Positions 1-8,917 are shown, numbered from the stretch's first letter. The stretch is DNA of 64,000 nt from Methylocapsa palsarum (GCF_900114285.1 NZ_FOSN01000001.1:1-64000); one strand, 5' to 3'. The notes: a model not told the origin generated them from the letters alone. Numbers and translations are program-made.

Positions 1-90
1 GGGCGTTATCTCAACAGCTTGACTGCTCGACCACATGAAACAACCGTAACCGAATGAGGCGAATTGTCAAGCTTTGCGTGAGACACTACA

Positions 91-1356
91 CTAGCGCTCC
101 ACAAGCGCGAAGCGCCGGCCGTAGAGATTCATCGCAAGCGAGATCAGCAGCGAAATCGCCAGATAGACCGTCATGGTGATGAAGATCACCTGCACGGCGG
201 CGCCGGTCTGGTTCAGCACCGTGCCGGCGAAGACCTGCACAAGGTCGGGGTAGCCGATAAAGACCGCGAGAGACGAGTTCTTGATGAGATTAAGGTATTG
301 GCTGGTCAGCAGGGGAATGATCACGCGCATGGCTTGCGGCGCGATGACAAGCCGGAACGCCGGCCCTTGAGCGAGGCCGAGCGCCGCCGCGGCCTCGCTC
401 TGCCCATGCGGCACGGCCGCGACGCCCGCGCGAACGATTTCCGCGATGAAGGCGCCGGTGTAAAGGCTCAGGCCGAGAACCAGGGCGGCGAACTCGGGGC
501 TCAGCCGGATCCCGCCATTGAAGTTGAAGCCCTTCAGCACCGGCGCGGTGAGATTGAACGGCTCATCCGTCAACGCGAAGGCGACGAGCGCCAGACAAAG
601 AATGGCGCCGCCCGCAACTTCGCCGACCGGCAAATCCACCGACGCCGGCTTTCGCCGCGCCCGCCGAAACGAGCGCCAGCCGAGCGCCGCTCCAACGAGG
701 CTGAGGCCGAGGCCAACGCCAAGCCACGGGGCGTCGGGACCAAAATGGGGTTCCGGCAAGAAGAAGCCGCGGTTGTTCAGGTAGACCCCCGGTAGGAGCA
801 AGAGCGATTCCCGTGGCGGCGGCAACGGCTTCAGAACCGCATTGTACCAGAACAACAATTGCAGGAGCAGCGGCACGTTGCGCAGCGCCTCGACGTAAAC
901 GAGCGCGCCATGGGCGATGACCAAATTCCTGGACAGCCGCGCAAGTCCGACGGTGAAGCCGATGATCGTCGCGAAAACGAGAGCGACGGCGCAGACGAGC
1001 CCGGTATTCAAGAGACCGACCAGCAGCGCTCGGGCGTAGGTCGAGCGCGCGTTATAGGCGATCAGCGTCTGATTGATGTCGAACCCGGCGGCGTTGTCGA
1101 GAAAACCAAGCCCGGTCGGAATGCCGCGCGCTTGCATATTCGCGCGGACGTCGAGGACCGCCGCGCCCAGCAAGACCGCAAAAAGCAGGACAAGAACGGA
1201 CTGGTAAAGCGCGGCTCGAACGGCCGGAGCGCGCCAGAGGAAAAGCCATGAACGCGCCGCTCGCTCGCTCCCGCCGGGCGGCGGTCCAGGCCTTCCAGCC
1301 CACATTCGCCTTCCTGACATTCGCCTTCCAGACCACATTCGGCTTCCCGGCCACAT
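91..1356 (-). CDS. aapQ: General L-amino acid ABC transporter permease AapQ
   Basis: Inner-membrane permease of the Aap (general L-amino acid) importer, which moves amino acids delivered by AapJ. The 421-residue product has the AapQ layout: a first membrane segment, the family region around FDINQTLIAYNARSTYARAL, a YVEALRNVPLLLQLLFWYN stretch with the EAA-loop-like permease signature, and a C-terminal bundle with TGAFIAEIVRAG. Length is near the usual 400. Four in-frame ATGs (1356, 1338, 1320, 1305), each after a GGAAG(G/C) sequence, lie in a short tandem repeat, so the true start is uncertain. It follows aapJ by 23 nt. AapM and AapP normally come next; only 90 nt remain to the window edge and no start for them is visible. 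Confidence 0.9.
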   Translation of the reverse strand: MWPGSRMWSGRRMSGRRMWAGRPGPPPGGSERAARSWLFLWRAPAVRAALYQSVLVLLFAVLLGAAVLDVRANMQARGIPTGLGFLDNAAGFDINQTLIAYNARSTYARALLVGLLNTGLVCAVALVFATIIGFTVGLARLSRNLVIAHGALVYVEALRNVPLLLQLLFWYNAVLKPLPPPRESLLLLPGVYLNNRGFFLPEPHFGPDAPWLGVGLGLSLVGAALGWRSFRRARRKPASVDLPVGEVAGGAILCLALVAFALTDEPFNLTAPVLKGFNFNGGIRLSPEFAALVLGLSLYTGAFIAEIVRAGVAAVPHGQSEAAAALGLAQGPAFRLVIAPQAMRVIIPLLTSQYLNLIKNSSLAVFIGYPDLVQVFAGTVLNQTGAAVQVIFITMTVYLAISLLISLAMNLYGRRFALVER

Positions 1357-1359
1357 TTC
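1291..1359. repeat. Tandem 15-18 bp repeat of RBS-like and ATG sequence at the start of aapQ
   Basis: Nearly four imperfect units (1291-1308, 1309-1323, 1324-1341, 1342-1359) of 18, 15, 18 and 18 bp. Read on the minus strand each unit gives a purine-rich GGAAG(G/C) followed closely by an ATG, and the unit lengths keep all four ATGs in the aapQ frame. The repeat encodes the run MWPGSRMWSGRRMSGRRMW. Seen directly in the sequence; any effect on initiation is inferred. Confidence 0.85.
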
Positions 1360-1379
1360 AGGTCCTACAGGCGGGCGGC

Positions 1380-2420
1380 CTAACGGATCGGGGGAGCATA
1401 TTGCAGACCGCCGCGCGACCAGAGCGAATTGACGCCGCGCTGGATTTTCAGCTTCGAACCCTGCCCCAGATTGCGGTCGTAAACCTCGCCGTAATTGCCG
1501 ACGAACTTGATGATGCGGTAGGCCCAGTCGGGCGTCAGTCCCAATCCCTCGCCGAAGTCGCCGTCAAAGCCCAGCAGGCGCTTGATGTCGGGGCGTTCGG
1601 ACTTCGCTTTTTCATCGACGTTCTTCGACGTCACGCCCAGCTCTTCCGCGTCGATCATCGCGAAATTCACCCATTTGACGAGGTTGAACCATTGATCGTC
1701 GCCTTGCCGCACCGCGGGGCCAAGAGGCTCCTTCGAGATAATCTCGGGAAGCACGACATGATCGTCCGGAGCGGCGAGTTTGGCGCGTTCGATATAGAGG
1801 CCCGAGGCGTCTGTGGTATAGGCGTCGCAACGTCCGGCGTCATACGCCTTGACGGCTTCATCCGCCGTGGCGAAGTTGACGGGCTCGTATTTCATATTGT
1901 TGCCGTTGAAGAAATCGGCGAGGTTGAGTTCGGTCGTGGTGCCCTGCTGCACGCAGACCGATGCGCCGGCGAGTTCCAGCGCGGATGAGAGATTGAGCTT
2001 CTTGCGCACCAGAAATCCCTGGCCGTCGTAATAATTGATCCCGGCGAACAAAAATCCCTGGCCGGTCTCGCGCGAGAGCGTCCAGGTGGTGTTGCGGGCG
2101 AGAAGGTCAACCTCGCCGGATTGCAGGGCGGTGAACCGGTCCTTGCTCGTCAGGGGAATAATTTTCACTTTGAGGGGATCATTGAAGATGGCGGCGGCGA
2201 CCGCGCGGCAAAAATCGATGTCGAGGCCGGACCAGACGCCCTTGTCGTCCGGCAGACCGAAACCGGCGAGCCCGGAGTTCGATCCGCAACGAACGACGCC
2301 TCTCGCCTTGACCTGATCGAGCGTGCCGCAAAGCGCCGCGCCCTGGCCCAGAACGAGCATGGCGGCCAACGCCAGGAGTCCGGTCGACATGTTGGATATT
2401 TTTACGGCGAACAGTTTCAT
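1380..2420 (-). CDS. aapJ: General L-amino acid ABC transporter substrate-binding protein AapJ
   Basis: Periplasmic binding protein that captures amino acids for the Aap importer. The 346-residue product matches the family length (about 340). Residues 1-32 form a signal peptide (MKLFAVKISNMSTGLLALAA followed by a hydrophobic stretch and a small-residue cleavage zone). The mature part has typical features such as GVVRCGSNSGLAGFG, GLDIDFCRAVAAAIF and DLLARNTTWTLSRE. The ATG at 2420 is chosen because it begins the signal peptide; an in-frame ATG at 2468 would add 16 residues, and the open frame running further upstream is antisense to metC. First gene of aapJ-aapQ, divergent from metC. Confidence 0.93.
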   Translation of the reverse strand: MKLFAVKISNMSTGLLALAAMLVLGQGAALCGTLDQVKARGVVRCGSNSGLAGFGLPDDKGVWSGLDIDFCRAVAAAIFNDPLKVKIIPLTSKDRFTALQSGEVDLLARNTTWTLSRETGQGFLFAGINYYDGQGFLVRKKLNLSSALELAGASVCVQQGTTTELNLADFFNGNNMKYEPVNFATADEAVKAYDAGRCDAYTTDASGLYIERAKLAAPDDHVVLPEIISKEPLGPAVRQGDDQWFNLVKWVNFAMIDAEELGVTSKNVDEKAKSERPDIKRLLGFDGDFGEGLGLTPDWAYRIIKFVGNYGEVYDRNLGQGSKLKIQRGVNSLWSRGGLQYAPPIR

Positions 2421-2585
2421 CGTCGATCCGGCTGTTTTGAGCGCTTCGCGCAAGTAGAGGCCCGTCATGAATCGGTCAAGTCGCCGCGCTCGCGCGAGAG
2501 CGCCTCGGCGTGCCTGACGGCTTGACGCGGGGCGGATGTGAAGCCCAGTTTGCGGCGAACGCAAGACAAGGGAACGATAAAGCCG

Positions 2586-3770
2586 ATGACCGACGCGCCA
2601 TGGGACAAAAGCCGCCTCAAGAACCGGACCAGGCTGATCTATGCCGGGCGACGTCCCTCTGAACAGCACGGCTTCGTCAATACCCCTGTCTATCGAGGGT
2701 CTACGGTCCTGTTTCCCACGGTCGAGGACCTCGTCAAGCGCAAGGCGCGCTTCACCTATGGAACGCAGGGATCGCCGACGACTCAATCGCTCGAAACGGC
2801 CTGGACGGAACTCGCCGGCGCGGCGGGGACGGTGCTGGCGCCCTCCGGGCTCGCGGCGATCAGCCTCGCCTTGCTGACTGCGGTGAAATGCGGCGATCAC
2901 ATTCTCGTTAGCGATTCGGTTTACAAGCCGACTCGGATCTTTTGCGAAACCATTCTGGCGCGAATGGGCGTCGAGACGGAATATTACGATCCGCTCATCG
3001 GCGCCGCAATCGACTCTCTTGTCCGGCCGAACACGAGCGCGATCTTCATGGAGACCCCCGGCTCGCAGAGTTTCGAACTTCAGGACGTTCCCGCCATCGC
3101 GGCCGTCGCCCGGGCGAAGGGCGCCTGCGCGATCCTCGACAACACCTGGGCGACGCCGCTGTTTTTCCCGCCCCATGCGCACGGGGCCGACATGGCGATC
3201 GAAGCCGGAACGAAATACCTCTCCGGCCATTCGGACCTCCTGCTGGGGCTTGTGTCCGCCAACAAGGGCTGGTTTTCCCGCCTGCACGCCACCGCCGACG
3301 CCTTCGCCATGTGCGCGGGGCCCGAGGACGTCTTCCTGGCTTTGCGGGGCCTTCGGACCCTCGACCTCCGGCTCCACGAAGCCGAACGTCAGGCGCTGGA
3401 CCTCGCCAACTGGCTGAACGAGCGGCCGGAGGTGGCGCAGGTGCTTCATCCGGCGCTGCCCTCCTGTCCGGGGCACGCGCTCTGGAAACGCGACTTTTCC
3501 GGCTCGTCGGGGCTGTTCTCGGTCCTTCTCGCGCCCTGCTCAAACAAGGCGATGGCCGCCATGCTCGACGGTCTGCGGCTGTTCGGGATGGGCTATTCCT
3601 GGGGCGGCTTCGAGAGCCTCGTCATCCCTTTCGACTGCAGTTCCTACCGCAGCGCCACCACCTGGAGCCCGCCGGGGCCGGCCCTGCGGTTTTCCGTTGG
3701 GCTTGAGGACGTCGAAGACTTGAAGGACGACCTCGATCAGGGCTTTGAACGATTGCGCGCCATCGGCTGA
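2586..3770 (+). CDS. metC: Cystathionine beta-lyase
   Basis: PLP enzyme that cleaves cystathionine to homocysteine, pyruvate and ammonia in methionine synthesis. The 394-residue product carries the Cys/Met-metabolism fold: an N-terminal YGTQGSPTTQSLETAWTEL substrate-tunnel region, AILDNTWATPLFF with the PLP-contacting Asp, and the Schiff-base lysine in EAGTKYLSGHSD. The ATG at 2586 begins MTDAPWDKSRLKNRTRLIYA, which matches family N-termini; the frame is open upstream but without homology. Divergent to aapJ, an arrangement common in Hyphomicrobiales. Some relatives act as cystathionine gamma-synthase or other C-S lyases, so exact substrate preference is inferred. Confidence 0.9.
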   Translation: MTDAPWDKSRLKNRTRLIYAGRRPSEQHGFVNTPVYRGSTVLFPTVEDLVKRKARFTYGTQGSPTTQSLETAWTELAGAAGTVLAPSGLAAISLALLTAVKCGDHILVSDSVYKPTRIFCETILARMGVETEYYDPLIGAAIDSLVRPNTSAIFMETPGSQSFELQDVPAIAAVARAKGACAILDNTWATPLFFPPHAHGADMAIEAGTKYLSGHSDLLLGLVSANKGWFSRLHATADAFAMCAGPEDVFLALRGLRTLDLRLHEAERQALDLANWLNERPEVAQVLHPALPSCPGHALWKRDFSGSSGLFSVLLAPCSNKAMAAMLDGLRLFGMGYSWGGFESLVIPFDCSSYRSATTWSPPGPALRFSVGLEDVEDLKDDLDQGFERLRAIG

Positions 3771-3950
3771 GGGCGGCGGCGGACCCGATGGGCCCGGACT
3801 TGCCTCAAGCGGCCGACAGAGGCAAAGTTTCAGGCTCCGCTCGCCTTCGGCCGGTCTCGTTCGTCTGGTCTCGTTCTCTGCGTCGCGGATCGGAAAAAGG
3901 CTCGGATTCAGGCATCGGCGCCGCACTCTTGATCGTGGAGATTTGCTCGC

Positions 3951-4751
3951 ATGCCCTTATTGCGGCTCGCGCTGCTCGCCCTCGCCGCCCTTGTCGCGGT
4001 AATTTTGGGCTACGGCTATTTCTTCGCGCGCCCGTCCGGGCCGCCGCCGCAGGCCGCCGCCATTGGGCGGGCCTCCCCGCAGGCCGTCGCGGCGGTGCGC
4101 CGGCTGCTTGACGCCGACTATGTCGCGACGGCCGAATTCGCGCCTTTTTTCGAACGGTTCAAAATTGCCTACCCGGCCGAGTACGAGGCGAGCCTCGCGG
4201 CTTTTTCGGAACGCTCCGCGGCCGCCGGGGAGATCGGAAGTCCGGACCTGCTCGTGTCCGACGCCGCGCGAGCATTGCGCCAATCGCGGGGCGTTCTCGC
4301 GGCGAAAGCAGGCGGCCCGGCTCTCGATCATATTTTCGAGGTTCAACTGGCGATGCTGCGCACGCTCTCTCTGGTCAATCCAAGGCTGTGCGCCAATTAT
4401 CTTTTCGGCGGCGAAAGCGCGGACTTCCTCAATTTTTCCGCATCGCACCGGAAGCTTGTCGCCACGATGGCGATGGCCGGCCTCGACGCCATCAAGGATG
4501 GAGCGATCAACCGCATCTCGCGGGCCCGTCCGGCGCCGCAGGACTTTCAGGCTCTCGAGGAGGGCCTGCGCGCCAAGGGGCTCGGCACTCCCGAAATCGA
4601 GGCGCTGCTCGACGGCAAGGCCGATCCCTCGCTCGACGACGAGAAAATGTGCCGCGCCGGCGGAACCTACCTTGAAACGCTGGCGACTCTGCCCGAAGAG
4701 CCCCGGCGGCGCATTTACGGGCTGGCCATCGAACTCATGGCCCGCTCCTAG
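3951..4751 (+). CDS. Hypothetical protein with one N-terminal membrane anchor
   Basis: Not recognised. The 266-residue product begins with a hydrophobic segment (residues 3-27) followed by a Pro-rich stretch, consistent with a single-pass anchor and a periplasmic domain of about 230 residues. The soluble part is mostly helical-looking, with two cysteines (in NPRLCANYLFGG and EKMCRAGG) that could form a disulfide. It follows metC by 180 nt. Its TAG stop overlaps the first bases of repeat copy A. Codon use resembles neighbouring genes. No function is assigned. Confidence 0.75.
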   Translation: MPLLRLALLALAALVAVILGYGYFFARPSGPPPQAAAIGRASPQAVAAVRRLLDADYVATAEFAPFFERFKIAYPAEYEASLAAFSERSAAAGEIGSPDLLVSDAARALRQSRGVLAAKAGGPALDHIFEVQLAMLRTLSLVNPRLCANYLFGGESADFLNFSASHRKLVATMAMAGLDAIKDGAINRISRARPAPQDFQALEEGLRAKGLGTPEIEALLDGKADPSLDDEKMCRAGGTYLETLATLPEEPRRRIYGLAIELMARS

Positions 4752-4863
4752 AGCATATTCCGATCGGATTGAATCAATCCAATCGACAAGAATATGCTCA
4801 ACCTTTTGAAACAGGAGCGATTTCTGATCGATCGCATGACTTCATGCGATCGGAAAGCGCTCT
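4750..4863 (+). repeat. Two-hairpin intergenic repeat, copy A
   Basis: 114-bp element made of two consecutive inverted repeats. The first half starts GAGCATATTC, contains GGATTGA-A-TCAATCC, and closes with GAATATGCTC. The second half has GATCGCATGA facing TCATGCGATC inside an outer GAGCG/CGCTC. Four more copies in the same orientation are at 33455-33568, 50681-50792, 50794-50905 and 51192-51300. It sits directly after a stop codon and between convergent genes. Confidence 0.92.
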
Positions 4864-4869
4864 GGCCGA

Positions 4870-5088
4870 TCAATCGTCGCCGTGGGCGCGCTCGTTGATG
4901 GTGATCGTCTTCATGTTGGAAAAATCGACCGCGGTCGGAATCTTTGCCCGCAAGGCCGCGAGCTGGAACGTCTTGATCACGTGTTCGAGACGCCGGTAGG
5001 CCTCCTTGTATTCTTCCGTCGCAGTCGGAAGATCCAGGGGCTTCAGGCAATATTCAATGATTTCGCGAGGCCGGTCCAGTTTGCTCAT
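4870..5088 (-). CDS. Small hypothetical protein
   Basis: 72-residue acidic/helical protein beginning MSKLDRPREIIEYCLKPLDL. The ATG at 5088 has GGAG eight bases upstream and is preferred over the upstream in-frame ATGs. No membrane segment or known motif. The central region (YKEAYRRLEHVIKTFQLAALRA) is strongly amphipathic-helical. Family not recognised. The coding assignment rests on the good ribosome binding site and helical character; it is convergent with the gene at 3951 across repeat copy A. Confidence 0.6.
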   Translation of the reverse strand: MSKLDRPREIIEYCLKPLDLPTATEEYKEAYRRLEHVIKTFQLAALRAKIPTAVDFSNMKTITINERAHGDD

Positions 5089-5550
5089 TCGACATTTCTC
5101 CATGAACGCTGAAGTCGCGGCCGTCACGGCGGCGGAACAGCCTCTTCATTTTCATCCTTACCGGCCATGAGCAAGCGGAAATTCGTCCGCCTTCGCCGCG
5201 CCGATGCGTTCGCTTCGATTCATAACGGTTGTAACTTTTTTAGCATGCCGATCAAGCGCCTAACCCTGCCGACTCTTTAAATGCGACCCTGGTTGCGGTC
5301 CCGTCTTTCGGCGTATTCGGCAGGCAGGTCCGACAGTCAGCCCATGCGGGCGCCAACCCAAAATCTTGACGCTTATTGTGCGCCGCAGCAATAACCCACT
5401 GAAAACAAAGCATTTTGCGTAACATTCCCGATAGGCAAACGACGTTTCCCTGCCTATATTCTCTTAAAGCTTGTTCGGGAGTCGTCAGGAAACCGCATTG
5501 CAGAGCGGTGCTGCGGTCTCCTGCCGCTGAATTGGTTCGGGAGGATCCAT
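5089..5550. other. Intergenic region without a recognisable gene
   Basis: About 460 bp between divergent genes. It is more AT-rich than its surroundings near 5220-5280 and 5380-5470 and probably holds the promoters for both neighbours. The open frame at 5415-5612 overlaps the start of the DUF2189 gene and has no family features. No RNA structure was recognised. Confidence 0.5.
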
Positions 5551-6348
5551 ATGTCGAATTTTCACGTCATCGCCGGGGCAGGAGAAACTCCGGCGTATCC
5601 GATTGTTCGTAAAATCAGCGTAGAAGACCTAAAATGCGCGCTCGTCAAAGGCTTCCATGATTTCATGGCGATGCCCTCGTCGCTGGCTTTTCTCTGCCTG
5701 ATCTATCCGATCATCGGCATCGTTCTCGCCGGCAATACGGTTCAGCTTCTGTTTCCCGTGATGTCTGGCTTCGCTCTGGTCGGGCCTTTCGCCGCGATCG
5801 GCCTTTACGAGGTCAGCCGACGCCGGGAGCAAGGGCTGGAAACGTCATGGAAGACGGTCTTCGACGTGCGGCATTCCCCCTCGATTCCTGCGATTCTCGC
5901 GCTTGGCGTGCTTTTGCTTGCGATCTTCGTTGCATGGCGGCTGTCCGCCGAAGCGATCTACACCTCGCTGTTTGGCGCCGTTCCCCCTGACTCGATCGGC
6001 GACTTTTTCACGGAGGTGCTCACGACGTCGCAAGGCTGGACCCTGATCCTGCTTGGCAATTTTGTCGGATTTCTCTTCGCCGTGGCGGTTTTGAGCATCA
6101 GCGTCGTTTCGTTTCCGCTGCTGCTTGATCGGGATGTCGGCCTGGCGGCCGCCGTTCTCACGTCCCTGCGCGCGGTGATCGCAAATCCTGTGACGATGGC
6201 GATCTGGGGCATCATAATCGCGGTGACGCTCGGGCTCGGCTTTCTGGCCTTCTTCGCCGGCTTGGCTGTCGCCATTCCGGTTCTGGCCCACGCGACGTGG
6301 CATCTCTATCGCAAACTCGTCGAACCTGCCGCCCCGGGCGAGATCTGA
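5551..6348 (+). CDS. DUF2189 family integral membrane protein
   Basis: 265-residue polytopic membrane protein of the DUF2189 family; function unknown. The N-terminus (YPIVRKISVEDLKCALVKGF) is the conserved cytoplasmic lead-in, followed by about six hydrophobic segments, with the conserved GFALVGPFAAIGLYEVSRRRE between the second and third and VVSFPLLLDRDVGLAAAV late in the chain. The ATG has GGGAGGAT upstream at a proper distance. Convergent with the CLC channel gene. In other alphaproteobacteria this family often sits near respiratory genes; no such neighbours are here. Confidence 0.88.
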   Translation: MSNFHVIAGAGETPAYPIVRKISVEDLKCALVKGFHDFMAMPSSLAFLCLIYPIIGIVLAGNTVQLLFPVMSGFALVGPFAAIGLYEVSRRREQGLETSWKTVFDVRHSPSIPAILALGVLLLAIFVAWRLSAEAIYTSLFGAVPPDSIGDFFTEVLTTSQGWTLILLGNFVGFLFAVAVLSISVVSFPLLLDRDVGLAAAVLTSLRAVIANPVTMAIWGIIIAVTLGLGFLAFFAGLAVAIPVLAHATWHLYRKLVEPAAPGEI

Positions 6349-6365
6349 ATAAAGCGGCTCCGTCA

Positions 6366-6385
6366 GGCGGCGTTCAATCGCCGCC
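6366..6385. terminator. Candidate hairpin between convergent genes
   Basis: A perfect 7-bp stem (GGCGGCG / CGCCGCC) with a six-base loop lies between the DUF2189 gene and the CLC gene, overlapping the stop codon of the latter. There is no clear T-tract, so intrinsic termination is uncertain. Confidence 0.35.
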
Positions 6386-7957
6386 GGCGTCCGCGCGGGC
6401 CCGCAATGTCAATTCGCGAAGCGAATCGTAAATCGGCGCGTCGTTAAGCCGCGTCGGGACGACCATCGCGATGAAACACGCCGAAAGCATCGGCAGCAGC
6501 ATGGCGACGCTCGACGTCATCTCGCTCACCAGGACGATCCCGGTGAGCGGCGCGCGCACGACGCCCGTGAAAAACGCGGTCATACCCACGACCGCGAAGC
6601 CCGTCGGCTGAATATCGAGGCCTGGAAAGGCGGCCTTGCACACGCAGCCGAACACAAAGCCGAGCTGCGCGCCAAGAACGAGCAGAGGCGCGAACAGGCC
6701 GCCCGGCGTTCCCGCCGCATAAGACACGGATCCGAGCACAAGCCGCAGTGCAAAAATCAGCGGAACGATCGCCAGCGCCTCTGACCCGCCGAGCACTTTT
6801 TGCGTCAGCGCGTCGCCGCCGCCAACGAGACCAGGGGCCGACCAGCCAAGGATCCCGACCGCCGCGCCGATCAGCCATGCGCGCAATTCCACCGGGGCGG
6901 CGTCGGCGCCGTCGTCCATCATCCGCGCCAGAATGCGATGATAGACGAGGGCCACGACCGCCGCACCGACGCCGAAGGCGACATCGCACCAGGCGATGGC
7001 GCCGATGACGGCGCCGGTTGACGCCGCGCCTGGTTTCAACGACGCCAGCGTGAGCCCCGCCGCGGCCGCCATCGTCTTCAGAAGCAGCCGGTTGTAGAGG
7101 ATGGCGGCAAATCCGGCGAAGGCGCCCAAAACAAAAAACAACGGATGCGCCAGAGGGCTCGCGGAGGCGAGGACTTCGACGGAAAAGTCCGGCTTGCCGC
7201 CGCCGATAGCCCGGGAAATCGTGATCGCGGTCGCGGACGCGCCAAGCGCGGCAATGGCGATCCGGGGCTCGAAACGGCGCACAAGCTCCTCGAGAACGAA
7301 GACGGCGCCCGCGATCGGCGCATTGAACGCCGTAGCGAGCCCCGCCCCAGCTCCCGCGGCGAACAGCACCCGGCAGTCCGGCCAGTTCCGGCGAAACATC
7401 TGGCCGGTCAAATGGGCGATGCTCGCGCCCATCTGCACGCTCGGCCCCTCCCGCCCGAGCGCGAGTCCTGAGCCGATGGCCAGCAAGCCGCCCGCGAATT
7501 TGATCGGAATGAGGCGGAACGGCGCTTGAGGCAGTTCCTCGTTCAGCACCGCCTCGACGTGGGGGATCCCACTGCCCGAAGCGAAGGGCGAGAACCTGCG
7601 CACCAGCCAGGCCGCCGTAGACACGGCGATGGCGCAGGCGATGGTGAAAAACAGAAATCCGCTCAAGCCGCCCGCATGCGCAGCCTTGCTCACGGCGGTG
7701 CGGAAGACGTCGGCGCGCTCCAGAACCAGCCGGAACGTGACGCCGACGAGTCCGGACAAGGCTCCGATCAGCAGCGCCAGCGCCGCAAGCGCCAGGAGAC
7801 CGCCATCGTCCGGCGCCGGTCCCTGAGCGGCGCCCGGCGCGGCCGAGGGAAGGACGAAGGGCTCCGCGGCGGCCGCTTCCTGCGCATCTTTCGTTTCCTG
7901 CGCCGCAGAGGGCTTCGGCGCATCGTTTCCAGGCGCCGCCTTCGCTTTATCAGTCAT
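6374..7957 (-). CDS. CLC-type chloride channel / Cl-/H+ antiporter
   Basis: 527-residue CLC protein that moves chloride across the inner membrane. A low-complexity Ala/Pro-rich cytoplasmic N-terminus (about 50 residues) precedes the transmembrane core. Selectivity motifs are intact: GSGIPHVEAV, GREGPSVQMGA with the gating glutamate, and the late Tyr in NDAPIYDSL that lines the pore. The region VFVLEELVRRFEP has a glutamate where antiporter-type CLCs carry the internal proton glutamate, so an exchanger is more likely than a channel. No C-terminal CBS domains. Upstream on the same strand is a DUF1269 gene 78 bp away, possibly co-transcribed. Confidence 0.92.
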   Translation of the reverse strand: MTDKAKAAPGNDAPKPSAAQETKDAQEAAAAEPFVLPSAAPGAAQGPAPDDGGLLALAALALLIGALSGLVGVTFRLVLERADVFRTAVSKAAHAGGLSGFLFFTIACAIAVSTAAWLVRRFSPFASGSGIPHVEAVLNEELPQAPFRLIPIKFAGGLLAIGSGLALGREGPSVQMGASIAHLTGQMFRRNWPDCRVLFAAGAGAGLATAFNAPIAGAVFVLEELVRRFEPRIAIAALGASATAITISRAIGGGKPDFSVEVLASASPLAHPLFFVLGAFAGFAAILYNRLLLKTMAAAAGLTLASLKPGAASTGAVIGAIAWCDVAFGVGAAVVALVYHRILARMMDDGADAAPVELRAWLIGAAVGILGWSAPGLVGGGDALTQKVLGGSEALAIVPLIFALRLVLGSVSYAAGTPGGLFAPLLVLGAQLGFVFGCVCKAAFPGLDIQPTGFAVVGMTAFFTGVVRAPLTGIVLVSEMTSSVAMLLPMLSACFIAMVVPTRLNDAPIYDSLRELTLRARADAGGD

Positions 7958-8035
7958 GGAGGCGGCCCGCCCGTCCAGCGCAGCGTGGGGATGGGCGGTT
8001 TCCTTGCACTCCGCCGAGGGCCCGAACCGCGATCC

Positions 8036-8551
8036 TCAGGCGGCCGGCGACGGAGCGGCCGGGGGCGGATTTCCGGCCAGCGCCGCGCGGATCGCCTCTT
8101 CCTTGGTTTTGTCGAATGACGTGCGCAGCACGGTGCCGCCGACGCCTTTCAGATCCTCAAGCACCTTGTCCGTGGTCATTTTCTTGACGAGCAGGAACAA
8201 AGCGGCGCTGCCGGGCGAAATCGCGGCCGAGACTTCCTTGATGAAATTATCGTCGATGCCGAAATCGGACAATTTTCCGCCGATCGCGCCCGAGGCCGCC
8301 CCCACCGCGGCGCCGACGACGGGCATCAGGAAGATCAGTCCGATGAGCGTGCCCCAGAACGCGCCGGACGCCGCGCCGATGGCGGTCGTATTGATGAGCT
8401 GGTTCAGCTTGATCGAACCGTCCTCGTGCTTGACGGCGACGACCGCGTCGCCGAGGGCGATCACGTATTCCTTCTGCATTTCCAGCAATTTCGAACGGAC
8501 TTCCTCAGCCTTCTGCTCGGACGGAAAAGCGATGACAAGCAGGTCGTTCAT
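8036..8551 (-). CDS. DUF1269 domain-containing membrane protein
   Basis: 171-residue protein of the DUF1269 family, function unknown. It begins MNDLLVIAFPSEQKAEEVRS, the conserved N-terminal beta-alpha unit, followed by a glycine/alanine-rich segment (about residues 57-88) that could be buried in the membrane. The C-terminal half includes SPGSAALFLLVKKMTTDKV and a Pro/Ala-rich tail. GGAG lies six bases before the ATG. It precedes the CLC gene on the same strand. Confidence 0.85.
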   Translation of the reverse strand: MNDLLVIAFPSEQKAEEVRSKLLEMQKEYVIALGDAVVAVKHEDGSIKLNQLINTTAIGAASGAFWGTLIGLIFLMPVVGAAVGAASGAIGGKLSDFGIDDNFIKEVSAAISPGSAALFLLVKKMTTDKVLEDLKGVGGTVLRTSFDKTKEEAIRAALAGNPPPAAPSPAA

Positions 8552-8917
8552 GGTTTCGGCTCCCTAAAAATTTCAACGCATCCGGAAGACGCCCCGGACG
8601 GTCCACGGTCTCTATATCAGATCCCGCCCCGCTCATACGGCCGCGATCCACTTTCTTTGTGGTCGCAGGCTTTTTTACCAAGGTCGCGCCGCGACCAGGG
8701 CCTGTCTGGCGGCCAGCGATTTTAAACCCCATATCCTTGCTTGCGAAAGGCTCGGGTTGCGAAGGGCTCGGAAGCATTGCTGGAGACGGCATGGAACATG
8801 CTTTTATAGTCGGGAGTTAGTGATGTCCGCCACGCGTTCCTGGCTGGCGAGCCTGAGCCGGGGGATGCGCCTGCAAGATCGGGCCAAGATCGGGCGAAGA
8901 CCAGTAAAGGACGAACC
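8552..8917. other. Intergenic region, nothing recognised
   Basis: About 365 bp between the divergent DUF1269 gene and a small membrane protein gene. Open frames here show no family features. It probably contains promoters for both sides. Confidence 0.4.

Noticed and set aside
2469-2585. Possible SAM-type riboswitch before metC
   Set aside because: I could not find a convincing SAM-II or SAM/SAH core; only generic GC-rich stems are present.
2421-3476. Long N-terminal extension of the aapJ reading frame
   Set aside because: It is antisense to metC over most of its length, has no homology, and the AapJ signal peptide starts at 2420.
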